Under the pieces are notes generated by a model. That model was not told the origin of the DNA and made no database searches. It saw nothing but the letters and a program-made list of their open reading frames with translations. 64,000 nucleotides of DNA, from positions 3,855,801-3,919,800 of the forward strand of contig CAADRB010000005.1 of the NCBI GenBank assembly GCA_900708905.1. Direction: 5' to 3'. The position numbers were made by a program, and so were the translations under genes. This document shows, one piece after another, positions 52,201-64,000 of this stretch. The stretch is from Hymenolepis diminuta (Eukaryota; Platyhelminthes; Cestoda; Cyclophyllidea; Hymenolepididae). Each line of letters begins with the position of its first letter. The first letter of the stretch is position 1.

Positions 52201-54961
52201 TTATCATGTGATAGCAAAGACGACATCATTAGAAAGATATAAAATTCGAAGCTTAAATAGTGAGATCTATAAAACACCAATTTAAAAATGCATTCAAAAC
52301 AGTAAAAAGCACTCTGAATGCTAAAGAAAATGGCAAAAAAATAAATTATTAAAATAACCGCATAAACAAATCATAATACCAGATCTGAAGAGAGTGCATA
52401 ATTGACTATTCCATATGTAAGTAATATTGACAAATTATTTATTTATAAGGCATCTATAAGATATAATTAAATTTGTATAAAGGCAGTATACAAAATTTGG
52501 CAATGTACAAACCTGCCACCTGGCCCTGGATAACAGAAGGACTTATATATGATATACATAGCCTATTAACGACAGCAGGTTCATTACAAACATGGCGGGT
52601 CTTAAGACCGTGAAGGACAATTATTTGTTGTTCGCATAAAACCATGATAAGGAATTGCTTTAAATAATCTTGAAGTATGCATAGTACTCGCATTTATTGG
52701 GTTACATGAACTACTGGATATTATTTGGAACAAAGTAAGTCTAACAATTTAATATATATAAATGGAGGTGCGAAAAATTCAAGCGAAAAATAAATAAAAT
52801 ATTTTTTACTTCCAACGTTTCCCAGCGAAATCTAAATTATATTATGCTGGCATAATTTTACATGGTCCGATATCGGAATATCTCAGTGAATGGTTAAAAT
52901 TCGAATTCATATTGATCATTTGGTTCCAGAAGTCTAATTGTTTTCTTATATCGCCACTAGATCTGGTATCCGATAGGACAAAACAATGCATAGCCCAGCT
53001 GCATTTATGGAATTAGTGTTCATAATTTTCAAATAACCCCCTGATTTTAAAACCAGAATAATGACCGGATTTTTGATGAAGACCGGTGCTCTATATACTA
53101 CCTATCACTATCAATGATCATTTATGCTAGACAGTATAACAAATAATTAATTAACATCTGGCCATTTTTAACAATATGACGATGGTAACAGCACTCCAAG
53201 GGGGGCGGTCTAAGTTTGCTCATAGAAACCCACGTAGCCGTTTATTTTCTCGCGGAGACATTGGCGATTAAAAGTATGAGATAATATCCTCAATATGTAA
53301 AGTTAATGCGTTTACCAGTAATCTGGAGTGGCTTCCCATCACCTCAAAAGTATTCCAGCGTCATGAAGCAATTAACATAACTCTATGGTCCCGGTTCACA
53401 CTACATCGGTTTCCAACAACTCCATGGTATTTTCCTCGAATCTCAAATCTATATGTATAACTAAATAAGTGGTCGAATTCTCCGTGTTCGGATTTTTTTC
53501 ACCATTATCATTCAGTTTTTCCCCATTTTTACAACTCTTTATCTGATCTGATTAAAAGAACGAGTATGATTGCTGGTATAACTGGTTTTCCTTATCTTTA
53601 ATTTGACCTAAGAAAGTAGAAATTTAAATCCATCAATATTGTGCTCAAATATCGACAGGAAGGATATTTCAACAATTTTCTTAGTTTCATGTGAATACCA
53701 AGACCGGGTAGAGTCAATGCATAAAGCAAAATAATCCTAAGTAGTGTAAGACATTCCACACCGTTACTATACTTTTGGGGCTAACTAACCTTTTGGCCTA
53801 AATTTGCTTAAAGTAGATGCAGTTTGAAACCTTACCCAGTTACGCATATTCGGCCATAGGTGGCAAGGGATTTTCAACATAAGTTAACAATATTATGATA
53901 AAAAAGAAGAGAACACTGCTCCCTTCGACACAAAATATTTCCTTAAGTCCTTAAGAACATAAGAAATGATACGGCAGCACTTGACGTATTCGATTATAAA
54001 TCGAGTATTAATTTCAAGAGATTATTAAATATATCATGGAATTTGATAAATAATCAGATTTACTCACCTAATAATTCATCTAAAACCGTCATATATCTTC
54101 AGTTTTCTTTCTGGTGCTTAGATATGATGAATCCAAACTGGTAAACTTATCAATAATACTGCGCGTTTATAAAGCATATTAGTTCAGCAGGTAATCAAAA
54201 ATATAATATATCAAATGTCAGCCTTATTTTCGACCATTTCACAAACTAACAATAATGAACCCATCACGAAAAATAATTTTTTACTTAACTTTAGATATAT
54301 CGATGATTAATCGTTGAAATCAATGAAGAAATTATGGCAGAATGAACTCCGTATTAGCATGCATCAGTATCATCAGAGATTGCGAGCATTTTTACTGATT
54401 ATACTATGTGATCCTTAATTTATTGGCATTTTTAGCCATCCGGAAGTCAAAAGGGGCGAAATCATCGTTTGAGTGTTTATAATAGAATTATCTCAATGTC
54501 TCATAATCGAATAGAATACCTTGTGTATTCGGGGCCGTCTCAGTCAGAGTAAAATATTATAATTTATTATCAAATTTCAGTGAAGCACAAAAAGAACCTA
54601 ATATCTACGGTAAAAATAAAATAAAATAGTTGTAACTGATACAAAATAGCGTATTTGTGCACTGATCATAAGAGTCTAGCATATATTTTGTGAAGAGATC
54701 TGAGAAGCCATGGTGGTAACTTCAGGAATCGCTCTACTTGAATTATACTACTTATCAACTTGTTATAATGCTAAATAAGCTTGTGAAAATTATTTGATTT
54801 TGTTTTCTTTCAATGTGATTGTTGGCTCTAACAGAATCAGAAGGCGTGAACTAACGATTTTAAATTTAGTATTGTAGTGTTTGATATATAACATAAATCA
54901 GAATCAACACAAAATATTTGACGTTTTATTACGAATTTCGCAATTTATTTCTTCATTTTGT

Positions 54962-54976
54962 CGGCATTTTTAACAG
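54962..54976 (+). promoter_or_regulatory. 3' splice site upstream of RSRC2 start
   Basis: A pyrimidine-rich run ending in atttttaacag lies 53 bases before the ATG at 55030. It may close a 5' UTR intron or accept a spliced leader. Confidence 0.45.
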
Positions 54977-55029
54977 CTCTAGTAGTAGCGTCAGATTACG
55001 CGATTGTTATAATTACTTACCGGGCCAAA

Positions 55030-58000
55030 ATGGCTGAGAAGATTGGTGATAAATTGTGTGATTACGGTTCCTCAATGGATGTAAGTATTTGCCAAATGTA
55101 TATATATTTATTGTTAAAACACTGTTTTACCAGGGAATTTTGTGTTACAGGAATCGGGAGACGAATCTAGGTCGGGTATTGCTATAGAAACGCTGAACGA
55201 CAAGGTAACTGGTTCCCTCCGTTCAACTAATTTATTATTTGTATTTGCTCTTTGTAGGTAGAAACTCCAAAAAATTCATCCTCTCATGAATCTGACGATC
55301 AGAAGTCTTCGAAAGAGGATACGGGGCGGGTTGAGTCAAAAGCACCTCGTCAGTATCGCAAAGCTTCACGAAGTTCTTCGCGAGAGCGTTCTTTGTCAAA
55401 GCGGTATGTCGAACTCTTTAAAACTTATTTGCTCCTGTTTTTACTTTTTGTTGTTACATGCAAATCGGAATATATCCACTGTTTTTTACTTTTATCTGAC
55501 ACTCTGTTGTTGTTCCAAATAGCCAATAATCCCTCTATTTAGCTCAAAACACGGGAAAAGCCGTCGTCGGAGCCGGAGTAGAAGTCGCAGCCACAGATCG
55601 CATCGTCGTGACAGAAGTCGTGATCGCCGACATCGTCATAGAAGACACCGCAGTCGTGATGCGTCATCTCGCCACAGGCGCCGAAGGCACAGATCTTCAT
55701 CGTCAACGTCTCGTTCCTCATCTGACAGTGGATCACGTGATCGGCGATCTTCGCGTCGTGAAAGAGATCGAGATGGAGCATTCTCGAGAAAAATTGTCGG
55801 ATCACGCTCTGAACTCGCTAGAGTAGGTAAACTTATCTTTACAGATGGTCAGATTTGTGTAGCTGATACTCATTTCATGCTGGCATTTTTTTTAATTAAC
55901 AGGTTTATGTTTATTCGACTTCTTGTCGGGTAGTTTTGGGTGTTTGGTGTCACTTATTTTGCAGTTTCACGATTTGATAGTATTTTTATATTCTATCAAA
56001 TTTAGAACACAAAGTATGTCCTAGAAAACTCCCTTTGTGAGCTGTTTGTTAAAACTCTGTGAAGCAGACCTACTAAACACCTTTCTGCTGACTCAATAAG
56101 ACATTCCTGTACTTTCCTATTTTTTAATGTTCAGTAGATTGGGAGTGATGAGTTAGCATCATAGGGTGGATGGGGACTTAATCATCTCAGTCTTTGCTGT
56201 TGGCACCTCAGCAGTAGTAAGTGCCCGGCAAGCTATTTAGCTGACAAAATTTCAAAGCACGATAAAGTAGCCTGCATGTAAATTTTAATATGCTAAACGT
56301 GCCGTCATTGGCATTTTGGATAAGGTAAACAAACGTGCTCTCTTCTGACGAGTTGCTGGATTTTCTTTTTCCTACTCGTCAATAACTGTTACTATTGTTT
56401 TAATTGTTCATTTATTTCGCTTTTATACGATTTTGGTACATTTGACTGAGATCTTCGTTTCAAATTTTGCTCTGATTTTAAAGTATTTTCTAAAATTGAC
56501 CCCCAACAAGCTATCATTTCGTTACAGTTGTTTCATAAGTTGGTTTACCATTTTTTTCGTTTCTAGGCTAAGGAATCTGTGAGGCCTGTGGATCCAGTTG
56601 CTGCGAGACTAGAAGCTGCTAACAAGGCGTCGGCTATCATGGCATCTGCTTTCAAACAAGGTCAGTTTCTGTCTTTGCTGTTAAGTGCCTCGTGCGTACG
56701 AATATTTATATTTTCAAAGTAAGGTAGGACACTAGGTATATTACATGTTTAGCTTAAGCTTGATTAAAGTTGTCCTCTGATATTTTCTTAAGTACCGACC
56801 GAATTAACTTAATAGTTCTTTTGGGAGTAAATGGCTTTTGGTTAAGATTTCTTATTTTGAATGAAATTCATATATTTTAAACTAAGTGTTCCCTAATCCA
56901 TCAGATGTCCTCACGGGTAAGGTATCCTGCTCTTGAGAAAAACACATTCTATCACCTTGTTGATCAAGGGAGTTAGATCACCCACATCAGTCGGTGTGCA
57001 TTGATCTCATGATCTTTGACTTGGCAGGCATGCACGTTAATCACGGCGCCTTTCACTATTTTTACCAATGATTTAGCAGTGACCTTGTCCGCATCAGCCA
57101 TTAATTTTCATCGTAATTTGCTTATTGCTTTTCATCCGTCTTTTACCTACCATATTATTCAAGTCCACTTTGCTGTGTCTATGGCTTACCTCGTCGTATT
57201 GGGCCTTATTTTTTTTAGCTTGGCTGCTTCTGGTTTGTAAACTGGCGCCCCTCTCAATAATATTCTCCAAAAACAGCCTTTCTGTTTTCTCTTGTTATTA
57301 GTAAAGTCCGTAGAGGCTTGGAAAACCTAAAGCAGTCTCAAAAGATTTTTTCAACCTAAGTTTGTGATTTTTAGCTGCAGTTTTCTTATGGTAGTTCAAT
57401 TGCGACTCGAATGATTGTATTTTGCATGAATTCCTCTGCTTGGTAGTGATTTTCGGCTGTAATTGATTGGTCTTTGTTTCAATTTGTAGGTGAGAGCAAC
57501 CCGCAAGATGCTCTAGCGAGATTTCAGGAGACTCAGATGGCACAAGTTCGTGCTAAAGCAGAAGCAGCCGCTGCAGCAGCCAATTTACCAAGTTACTACA
57601 ATCCCCTCTCTGTGAACGCTGCAAAAATGGCCGAGCAACAACAGAAGAGAAAGCTCCTCTGGTCTAAAAAGTCTGGTCCTTCAAAGGACTCTAAAGAAGT
57701 GAGTTATGTGTTCTTATAAGTACGCACTCGTTGTGTAACGTAGGTAATAGTATATTTTGTATATAAATATATGTGTAGTAGTCTGCAAGTCCCCACAGAG
57801 TCTATGATATGATAGATCGAGATCACTAAGGGCTTGTCCCTTGCGCTTACATTTATTTTCAAGCGGATGTTACTATCAAACGTCTCTAGTCTTGGTCTTC
57901 AATCTTGGCAGTTCGAAATCTTGGCCTTCTCTCCGCTTTGAACGATCTTCGGAGAAAGTACGATAAGTTCCTATTTTGTGCTTTAAAAGAAGCAGTTAAA

Positions 58001-58420
58001 TCCATTTAATACTGTTTTGCTTGGTTAGGAGTAGGGTAAATGAAGCATTTTTTAGGTCTCTGTTGATATAACGATGTTTTCTTTCTCTTTAAGGATGCCA
58101 AATCAAACTTATGGAAAACAACGTCATTGGTGGCTGGGAAAGGCGATTCTGCAGCCGCGGCCAAATTCTGCAAGTTGATGGGAATTCACAATGTTGGAGA
58201 ACTCAATGGTGAAAAGGCAGATGCATCTACAAGCAAGGCTCGTGAGCAGGCAGATCTCTTCAGAAAATTGGAGCAAGAGTATGAGCAGTCGCGAACTCTA
58301 ACTCACACCCAACGAGGTGTTGGCTTGGGCTACTCGTCGGCTATGACTGATTTTAATGCATATAGTGCCATGAGACAGGCTGGAACGAGTAGTGACCCGG
58401 CCCGACTAAATGATGAATAA
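55030..58420 (+). CDS. RSRC2: Arginine/serine-rich coiled-coil protein 2 (RSRC2), seven exons
   Basis: Nuclear protein of the splicing-associated RS group. Exons: 55030-55080, 55151-55204, 55258-55403, 55543-55822, 56567-56660, 57490-57698, 58094-58420; all join in phase to 386 residues (human about 434). Order of parts: acidic/serine N-terminus; RS/RD/RH-rich region about residues 70-170 with many SRSR and RHR blocks; alanine-rich helix (VRAKAEAAAAAANLPSYYNP); the diagnostic KMAEQQQKRKLLW; and the C-terminal SMAP-type region with KFCKLMGI (302-309) and EQEYEQSRTLTHTQRGVGLG. The match to human RSRC2 (YYNPAAVNP, KFRKLMGI, THTQRGMGLG) is clear. The first two introns are 70 and 53 bases, the later ones 395-829. 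Intron 4 uses an unusual GTAGGT donor, required by phase. A SINE fragment lies in intron 5. Confidence 0.95.
56895..57052 (-). repeat. Probable SINE fragment in RSRC2 intron 5
   Basis: The reverse complement reads gtgattaacgtgcatgcctg, then gccaagtcaaagatcatgag and a B-box-like gagatcaatg, resembling the heads of the copies at 41538 and 42060. The body is too diverged to follow. It lies antisense to the host gene, between exons 5 and 6. Confidence 0.5.
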
Positions 58421-58497
58421 CTTTAATGTGATCAAGCAATTTAGTTTCTGTATATAATGTATGGTTATCAAAACTCCCTGTAACATTCGGTATTTAT

Positions 58498-58503
58498 AAT
58501 AAA
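58498..58503 (+). promoter_or_regulatory. Poly(A) signal AATAAA of RSRC2
   Basis: AATAAA lies 78 bases after the RSRC2 stop codon, the first such motif downstream. Confidence 0.75.
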
Positions 58504-58509
58504 ATATTG

Positions 58510-60634
58510 GCTTAACTAATTCTGTTAACAAGGGAGTGCAACAGGATATTTACTCCCCCTTTGTATACACTAAAGAGTCTTGCAGATAAAATGTTACCTA
58601 TGGCTTGAAGCGGCGGCAAGGTTCTTTAATCCCTTCTCTAGGTCTACAAAAAATTGACCACGGAACTCTTTTGCCAGCAGCATTGTGGATAAGACATAAA
58701 CACCAATATTGTACTAGGTTAGTTGACCTTTTTATGGCAGTCGTTAATGCGTATTCATATGAAAAGCTTAATTTAAGAATTGCTTGTTGATTAACTTTTC
58801 ATGATTAGCTCTTTTGTGGTGTGGATTAATGCTTTTAGACATTATCAACTGGAGAGAAGTTATCACCATGTCTATGTCAGCCCATCTATTCAAATGATCA
58901 TCAAGCGAAGTTCCTCCCCCTTCTCTTTTCGAAGCCTTAACTGTCATTTGTTTGCCCCTACCTTCCTAAATGGATTCTCCTACTTAACTTTGGCTACTTT
59001 AACTGTCTACCGTCTCGTTGTTTTCTAACACGTATTTACTCAGCACTTTTCTCCAACTTGCCGGTTAACTCCTATTGTCAGATGATTCAGCCAGCTCGTC
59101 TTCTTCTGCAGCTTCTCCTATCTTTTGCTTTATAACTCTCTTATATTCTATCTCTCCTTTCTAAACCTCATTAAATTTCCATTGTTACTAATCCTGTGCC
59201 TTTTTTCTTACTTTTTTGGCTTTATAATTAGTGACCCTGGTACTTAAGGCTCCTACGCCATATTGAAACTAGTCAAACCTTCCCGTCAGCTGTGATTTAA
59301 ATCTGCTTTTGACAACTGGTGCATAAAGCTTTCTGATTGTATCCAAAACAAATATTCCTCCATAACTATTGGACCACAAATTTGCCTATCCTTTGGCATT
59401 TTCGTGTGTATCTATTCACTTGATGGGGGTTGAACACCTTACCTAACAGTCTTTAACGACTTAAACCCCACGAGGGGACTTCTCTCCAGTTTTTGATTTC
59501 GGATACTAATTTATTAGGACCTGGAGTCTTCGCATTAAAAACTTTAGCTTACAGAACATTTGGATCCCATTCGCAATAAAAGACTGTTATGTTGGGTAAA
59601 GAACGAAGAGGATTGTCACAGAGAATTGAACTAGAAGAGATCTAGCGGTTTTATAAAAAGAATAAGTGGAGTCCATTTCTGAATCCGGGATTTGAATACC
59701 TGTCATGCTTCGCCTTTCATGAGGGTTCCCAATGCGTTTTTAATAAAATTTCCGAATATTTTAAAGTGTTACGCACTTAATGTTGCAGCCTATTAATAAC
59801 CTTGGAGTCTTTTGAAATACTTCAAAAAAGACGCTCCCCATCTCCAAGTATGACTTGATCTTATTTGCAACTGTTTAATACAAATCGTTTATTCTTCGAT
59901 TTTTGTGCTCTTGCATGAGCATTGATACCGTGTTAATCACGGATACTTTTCATATCTTCTTCCGGTACTTCATCAAGTTGACTTCTAAAGAGAAATTATT
60001 GAGTGAGAACCGAGCTCCAGTCCGAAATAAAATTCTTTTATGAAAAAGAACAGTGCTGCTTGCCTAGGGTGATCAGTCTATCCGAATTTTGAAATTCTTT
60101 TGCCAAACCTGTTTCAAATAACTGATTCAGAATGGAGCAACCTGTGGCTGGTAATTTTTACTACATCGATTAAGTTCTGAAGTCGGAGACCACGAGTCTT
60201 GGACACGATCAATAACTGTATCAATGGAAAAGACAATTGCAATTTCTGTGCTACTGCACTCCTGTGAGCTCGGACTTCAAATTTGTTTTCACTGAAGTGA
60301 AAGATTTCATAATTTGTCAAGCTGTCCTCAAAATTGGCACATGTAGACAATGATATTCGTGACTAAACTTAATACCAATTTTGAAAAGCTTAATATATAT
60401 TACAGGTTCACGTGATTGATCATTTTCATTTTACCAATTTAAGATTTTGAATTGACCAATAAGTAAGCAATATGGCTTTTTCTGATACTTGAAGTTATCG
60501 AATAGGAATTGACGTAGATTAAGTTTGATTCACGTCAACTTTGTCATACTGTTAGTGCCGTGATTGCAAAGATATATTTAAGAGAATTACAACGAAATTT
60601 ATAGCAGCTCCTTTCTGAACGCTGAGAATGTTAG
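58510..60634. other. Spacer without a recognisable gene
   Basis: Open frames at 58605-59028 are pyrimidine-rich and motif-free. A weak SINE-head-like stretch (gaagtcggagaccacgag, near 60178) is seen. Confidence 0.45.
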
Positions 60635-60874
60635 ACTATTACACAGATAAGAACCCCACCTGTCTGTGCACAGAGTAATTATATCTGGACGCCACAATTT
60701 GATGAAATGGATTTAAACTCTGTTAGGAAGCCTAACAGAGCTTATTTTCGTTGCACTCGTGAGAAACGCGCAAGCCCCATCTCCTATGCTCCGGATAACC
60801 GAATAGTAGATTCCCACGCTCAAACCTGGATATATGAGACCACCGATGAAGTCATTGCTGCAATCATTGGCTAA
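60635..60874 (+). CDS. Candidate terminal exon of an unknown gene
   Basis: The frame is open from after TAG (60632-60634) to TAA (60872-60874), 79 residues, with varied protein-like composition (IWTPQFDEMDLNSV, RAYFRCTREKRASPISYAP, HAQTWIYETTDEVIAAII). A usable acceptor is TTACACAG ending at 60646; an internal ATG lies at 60707. AATAAA follows at 60932-60937, 57 bases after the stop, as for a last exon. No domain is recognised and no upstream exon was found in 58.5-60.6 kb. It may be a gene end, a pseudogene piece or chance. Confidence 0.35.
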   Translation, partial: TITQIRTPPVCAQSNYIWTPQFDEMDLNSVRKPNRAYFRCTREKRASPISYAPDNRIVDSHAQTWIYETTDEVIAAIIG

Positions 60875-60931
60875 TAAGGCAGCCAATCATTTATCACATC
60901 TTCAAGCCTATATGAGTAGATATATTTTGTG

Positions 60932-60937
60932 AATAAA
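60932..60937 (+). promoter_or_regulatory. Poly(A) signal AATAAA after the candidate exon
   Basis: AATAAA in plus orientation, 57 bases after the stop at 60874. Confidence 0.4.
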
Positions 60938-60939
60938 AA

Positions 60940-62959
60940 ATGCTTCTCTTTTCCTCTTCCTTGGGCCTGGGTAAGCTGTAGCTTTAATAAAGTACAAGTG
61001 AGAAGTTAAAAAAATCTTAATTATCGCCTAAGAGTAAGAAAGGCCTGTCTTCTTTCTTACTATTATCAAATTACTTTTACTATTGACAAACACGTAGGGT
61101 TTCACTAATTTACCTATTTTCAGTTCCTAAATTCCTCAATTAAGCATGAATTGAAATCCTTCCAATGAGATATATTACATTTCGCTGGCAGGTATCGAAA
61201 TGGCGTCAAACAAGGCCATCGGGAAGTGAAGTAGAAAGGAAAAGGAAATAATTTAGTCAAATATTAAATTGAATTGCAAAAAACTTGCAACCAAATGTGC
61301 ATTTTGATTTAAGCAAACTGCGACAATGAAAATAGATAATTTACTCAAATTATATTAATAATGGCAACTACAAGGTGAATCAGTAGCTATAATTATCCTT
61401 ATTATTTAAAAAAATTAATTAATTTTGTTCATCCCATATATTTTTCACCTAGATAATAATTGTCAACTTCAACGCCTATATGTATCAATATAGTTTTTTC
61501 GTAGGTGGAGGCGTGATAAGCCCCGCTTGTATGTAAATAATAATAATAATAATGCATAATAATATATCAATTTGTTTAAAAAGATACCATATATTATGTT
61601 ATCTGGACAAGTGGAATCATGTAAGCAAGACTAAAGTTCAGAAAAACGTAGAGAAATTGAATTAATGTGATTTGGGATTTTTTGCATCTTTGGATACAAG
61701 AAGAACACGACACTGTTATTTGATGCTGCCTTCTCAACAAATTCTTCGGAGAGGTTTGCTTTGAAATTGCCGTCAGCATTGGGAACAGCAATTTGAAATT
61801 TGGCTTTTTAATCACTCTTGCCTTTTGTATGCAAGAGCACATCCAATAATTGGACACTTGAACTTGTTGCATGTCTTTCACATCCGTGGAACGGTAAACT
61901 CGTCTATACTGCAAATCATTGTCTACTTTTTTCGAAAATATTCACTTACATTTGACATTCTTGGATTCCAAATGGATTTTTTAATGCTCTTTCGGGTTTC
62001 TGTTTCATTCAGCTTAAAGTTTAGTCTCTACAATGCAATTTGAGGATTTTTCAACTTAAGAGGGCATAATGTTGTGCAAAAAATTGCATTAAAAGCACCA
62101 ATGTGTCAAATACATTCCATTTAAATAAAAAATTGTTGTGTGCCTCTAATTTTGCCATTGCTGGCGTGAAGAGAAAGAATGAATGATCCATCATTACCCC
62201 TTTGCCTAATGCCTATGCAACATTCAGATACCGCTTTTTTTAGTAGGTATGGAGTATATAAAATCCAATGGGATGAATAAGCTGATATTGCAATGGACCT
62301 GAACAAAGAAAAGAATAGGCGTCACACAGCGAGTAAATTCGGATCGGGAAGATTGATTCGGCGAACCAATCACACTCCACTTTATCTCTGAAAACATTTT
62401 TGGTCTACATGAATGACTTGTGTCTATATTCCGCTAACATTTCACACCTCAGGACATTACAAATGACGAAATAAGTTTGTCTGGCATGAAAGACACTCCT
62501 CTTTGATTCACTAACTACATATTCCAGAACAGGGAAATGGTTGACAATTGATCGCCGAAATGCTGTTGCAGCGATTCGAAAATTCTTTAATGAAACTGTT
62601 TACCGTCTATCTTTTAAAATTTTAAATTACTTCCTGAATCTCTGATTCTGATTACGGAATTGGAGAGATGAAAGAAAACAACTGGTGATTTAGGTAAACT
62701 GGATGTTTTCTAAGGACGTGAGTCACGAGCCCTGAACATGGGAAACAGTTAAGACCTTAATAATCGATATATACGACATAAATGTATGTCATTTTGATGG
62801 GAGCTGTATTGAATCGACACATCTTTGTTACAATGGTTTGACAACAGGTCTTTTTTAACAGATAGAAAAAAGAATTCCTGTCAGTTAAACCCGTTTTCAA
62901 GCGATGAATGTTGACAGCAGGAGCAAATGATAGTATTTTCAACGAGGTGCATCGTTGGG
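60940..62959. other. Spacer without a recognisable gene
   Basis: Includes an (AAT)n run at 61535-61553. The 106-residue minus-strand frame at 61914-61594 has no motif. Confidence 0.5.
61535..61553. repeat. (AAT)n microsatellite
   Basis: About six AAT units in a row. Confidence 0.9.
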
Positions 62960-64000
62960 GAGAATTAAGCCCTCCAAGTTTCGTAGAGGTCACGTAGTTA
63001 CATCTGCTTAATGTCAGGTCACTTCATGGCTAGTGATGAGTGTTTCAAGTAGATCAAGGACACAACGATAGGGAAAATTTGCTAACCGAGGTTCTGCGGC
63101 CAATATGAGAAGATAAAATGTGCACATCATGAATGTTTAGTATTTTGCAAATAAAAGATAAAATAACTATCAAACTGCAATCTAAAATAACTGATTGACT
63201 ATCAAGTGAGACGGCGGAAAAGCAAATGAAGATCACACAGTGGATTTTGACAACAAAACACTCGACTGGAGAGGAATGAAGTAAGTAAGATGATGGATCA
63301 CCAGAGTGAACGTACGCGTGCACGGTGGGGTGCATTACCTGTCCCCAAGTTCACTGTGCTCTCGCACACAATCCCGGGACCAATCAATAGCTTCCATCGC
63401 TGTATACCTAACATTGAGTTCAATCTGTCACACATAATAAACCTCGTTCATGGTCTACAAATTTTGTGCTTTGGGAAATCTCCGTGTCCAGTGGATTAGT
63501 TGGGAATCCTATCTACGAAAAATAGTGAGAACAAGAAAGTGGAAGGCTAATTGCCCGATAAAGTGGCATATTTTTAACCAAGAAGAAATGAAGGTGGCAA
63601 TTCTACAGGTTTATAAGTTCAAATATTAATGAGTTGGAAGTTTTACATAGTTGTTAAAATGCACTAAAACGGTGGGTCATTGTCTGGTAGAATGTTGAGC
63701 AAGTAGCTGAAGTTTGCTTAGTCCCGTGTTATTATTGAGATCGGTGAATTTTCAGGTATTTTGGTGGTTAATTTGGTTAGAGTGCTGATGAATATGGAAC
63801 ATAGTGACATTTGATAAAATTTCAGCTTTAAAGGTGTCTACCATGAGCTTCAGTGAAGAGTGAGGAGCGATGACGACCATGCAACCCTGATCATTGTTTA
63901 TTCACTTAATAGACGACGCATCTAATAATGCGTGGGCTTAATTCTTTTATCTAACAGTACCCACTTCTAACAATGCCATTGCCCGCTTCTTCAGAGTTAA
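62960..64000 (-). repeat. Inverted repeat, right arm (at least 1,041 bases)
   Basis: Reverse complement of 24336-25376, continuing to the last base of the window, so the true repeat may be longer. Its inner edge at 62960 is sharp. The arms enclose 37.6 kb with SNRK and RSRC2. Confidence 0.92.

Larger units (their letters stand above)
43990..54976. other. Long spacer (about 11 kb) without a recognisable gene
   Basis: The longest open frame (47226-47642, plus, 138 residues) has no motif, splice support or poly(A) signal. The promoter of RSRC2 should lie at the right end. A G-rich run lies at 49211-49226. Confidence 0.5.

Noticed and set aside
55539..55826. Antisense and alternative-frame open stretches across the RS exon of RSRC2
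   Set aside because: They arise from the repetitive CGT/AGA/TCA codons of the RS region.
1..64000. CRISPR arrays, bacterial operons, riboswitches, rRNA genes
   Set aside because: The window is eukaryotic nuclear DNA; no regularly spaced repeats or rRNA/tRNA gene signatures were found.

Overview
This window is AT-rich nuclear DNA from an animal. All genes have GT-AG introns, several of them only 50-70 bases long, and the spacers are wide and rich in repeats. A flatworm, probably a tapeworm, fits best: short and long introns are mixed, some genes end in very short 3' tails, and a clean 3' splice site lies just upstream of two start regions, as spliced-leader trans-splicing would give. The assignment is inferred from style, not from a marker gene. 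A run of 50 N (20691-20740) and two single N (24305, 24335) mark assembly weak spots.

Left part (1-16 kb): a cluster of three ZYG11-family genes. ZYG11 proteins are the leucine-rich-repeat/armadillo substrate receptors of CUL2-RING ubiquitin ligases. Copy A (1-2582, minus, cut by the window edge) keeps its exon plan and splice sites but has a 28-base deletion that shifts the frame. Copy B (12825-15865, minus) reads as an intact eight-exon gene of 621 residues with a short C-terminus. Copy C (9413-9889, plus) is a remnant of two exons. Between them lie a duplicated dispersed repeat and a decayed stretch that may come from a Mic1/RMC1 gene.

Middle part (16-28 kb): a small two-exon gene for a secreted cysteine-containing protein (17673-18145) with its own TATA box and poly(A) signal, two weak terminal-exon candidates, one arm of a 1,041-base inverted repeat (24336-25376), and a tRNA-derived SINE copy. 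SNRK, an AMPK-related kinase of 1,122 residues with an uninterrupted reading frame, follows at 28529-31897 (minus).

Right part (32-64 kb): about 23 kb without a recognisable gene but with several SINE copies, one flanked by an obvious target-site duplication. Then comes a seven-exon RSRC2 gene (55030-58420, plus; arginine/serine-rich splicing-associated protein), a possible terminal exon of an unknown gene (60635-60874), and the second arm of the inverted repeat (62960-64000), which reaches the window edge.

The genes do not form one pathway. The main points of interest are the decaying ZYG11-type receptor cluster, the near-identical inverted repeat that brackets the SNRK-RSRC2 block, and an active-looking tRNA-derived SINE family. 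All exon joins were read by eye from splice consensus, frame and comparison between paralogues.
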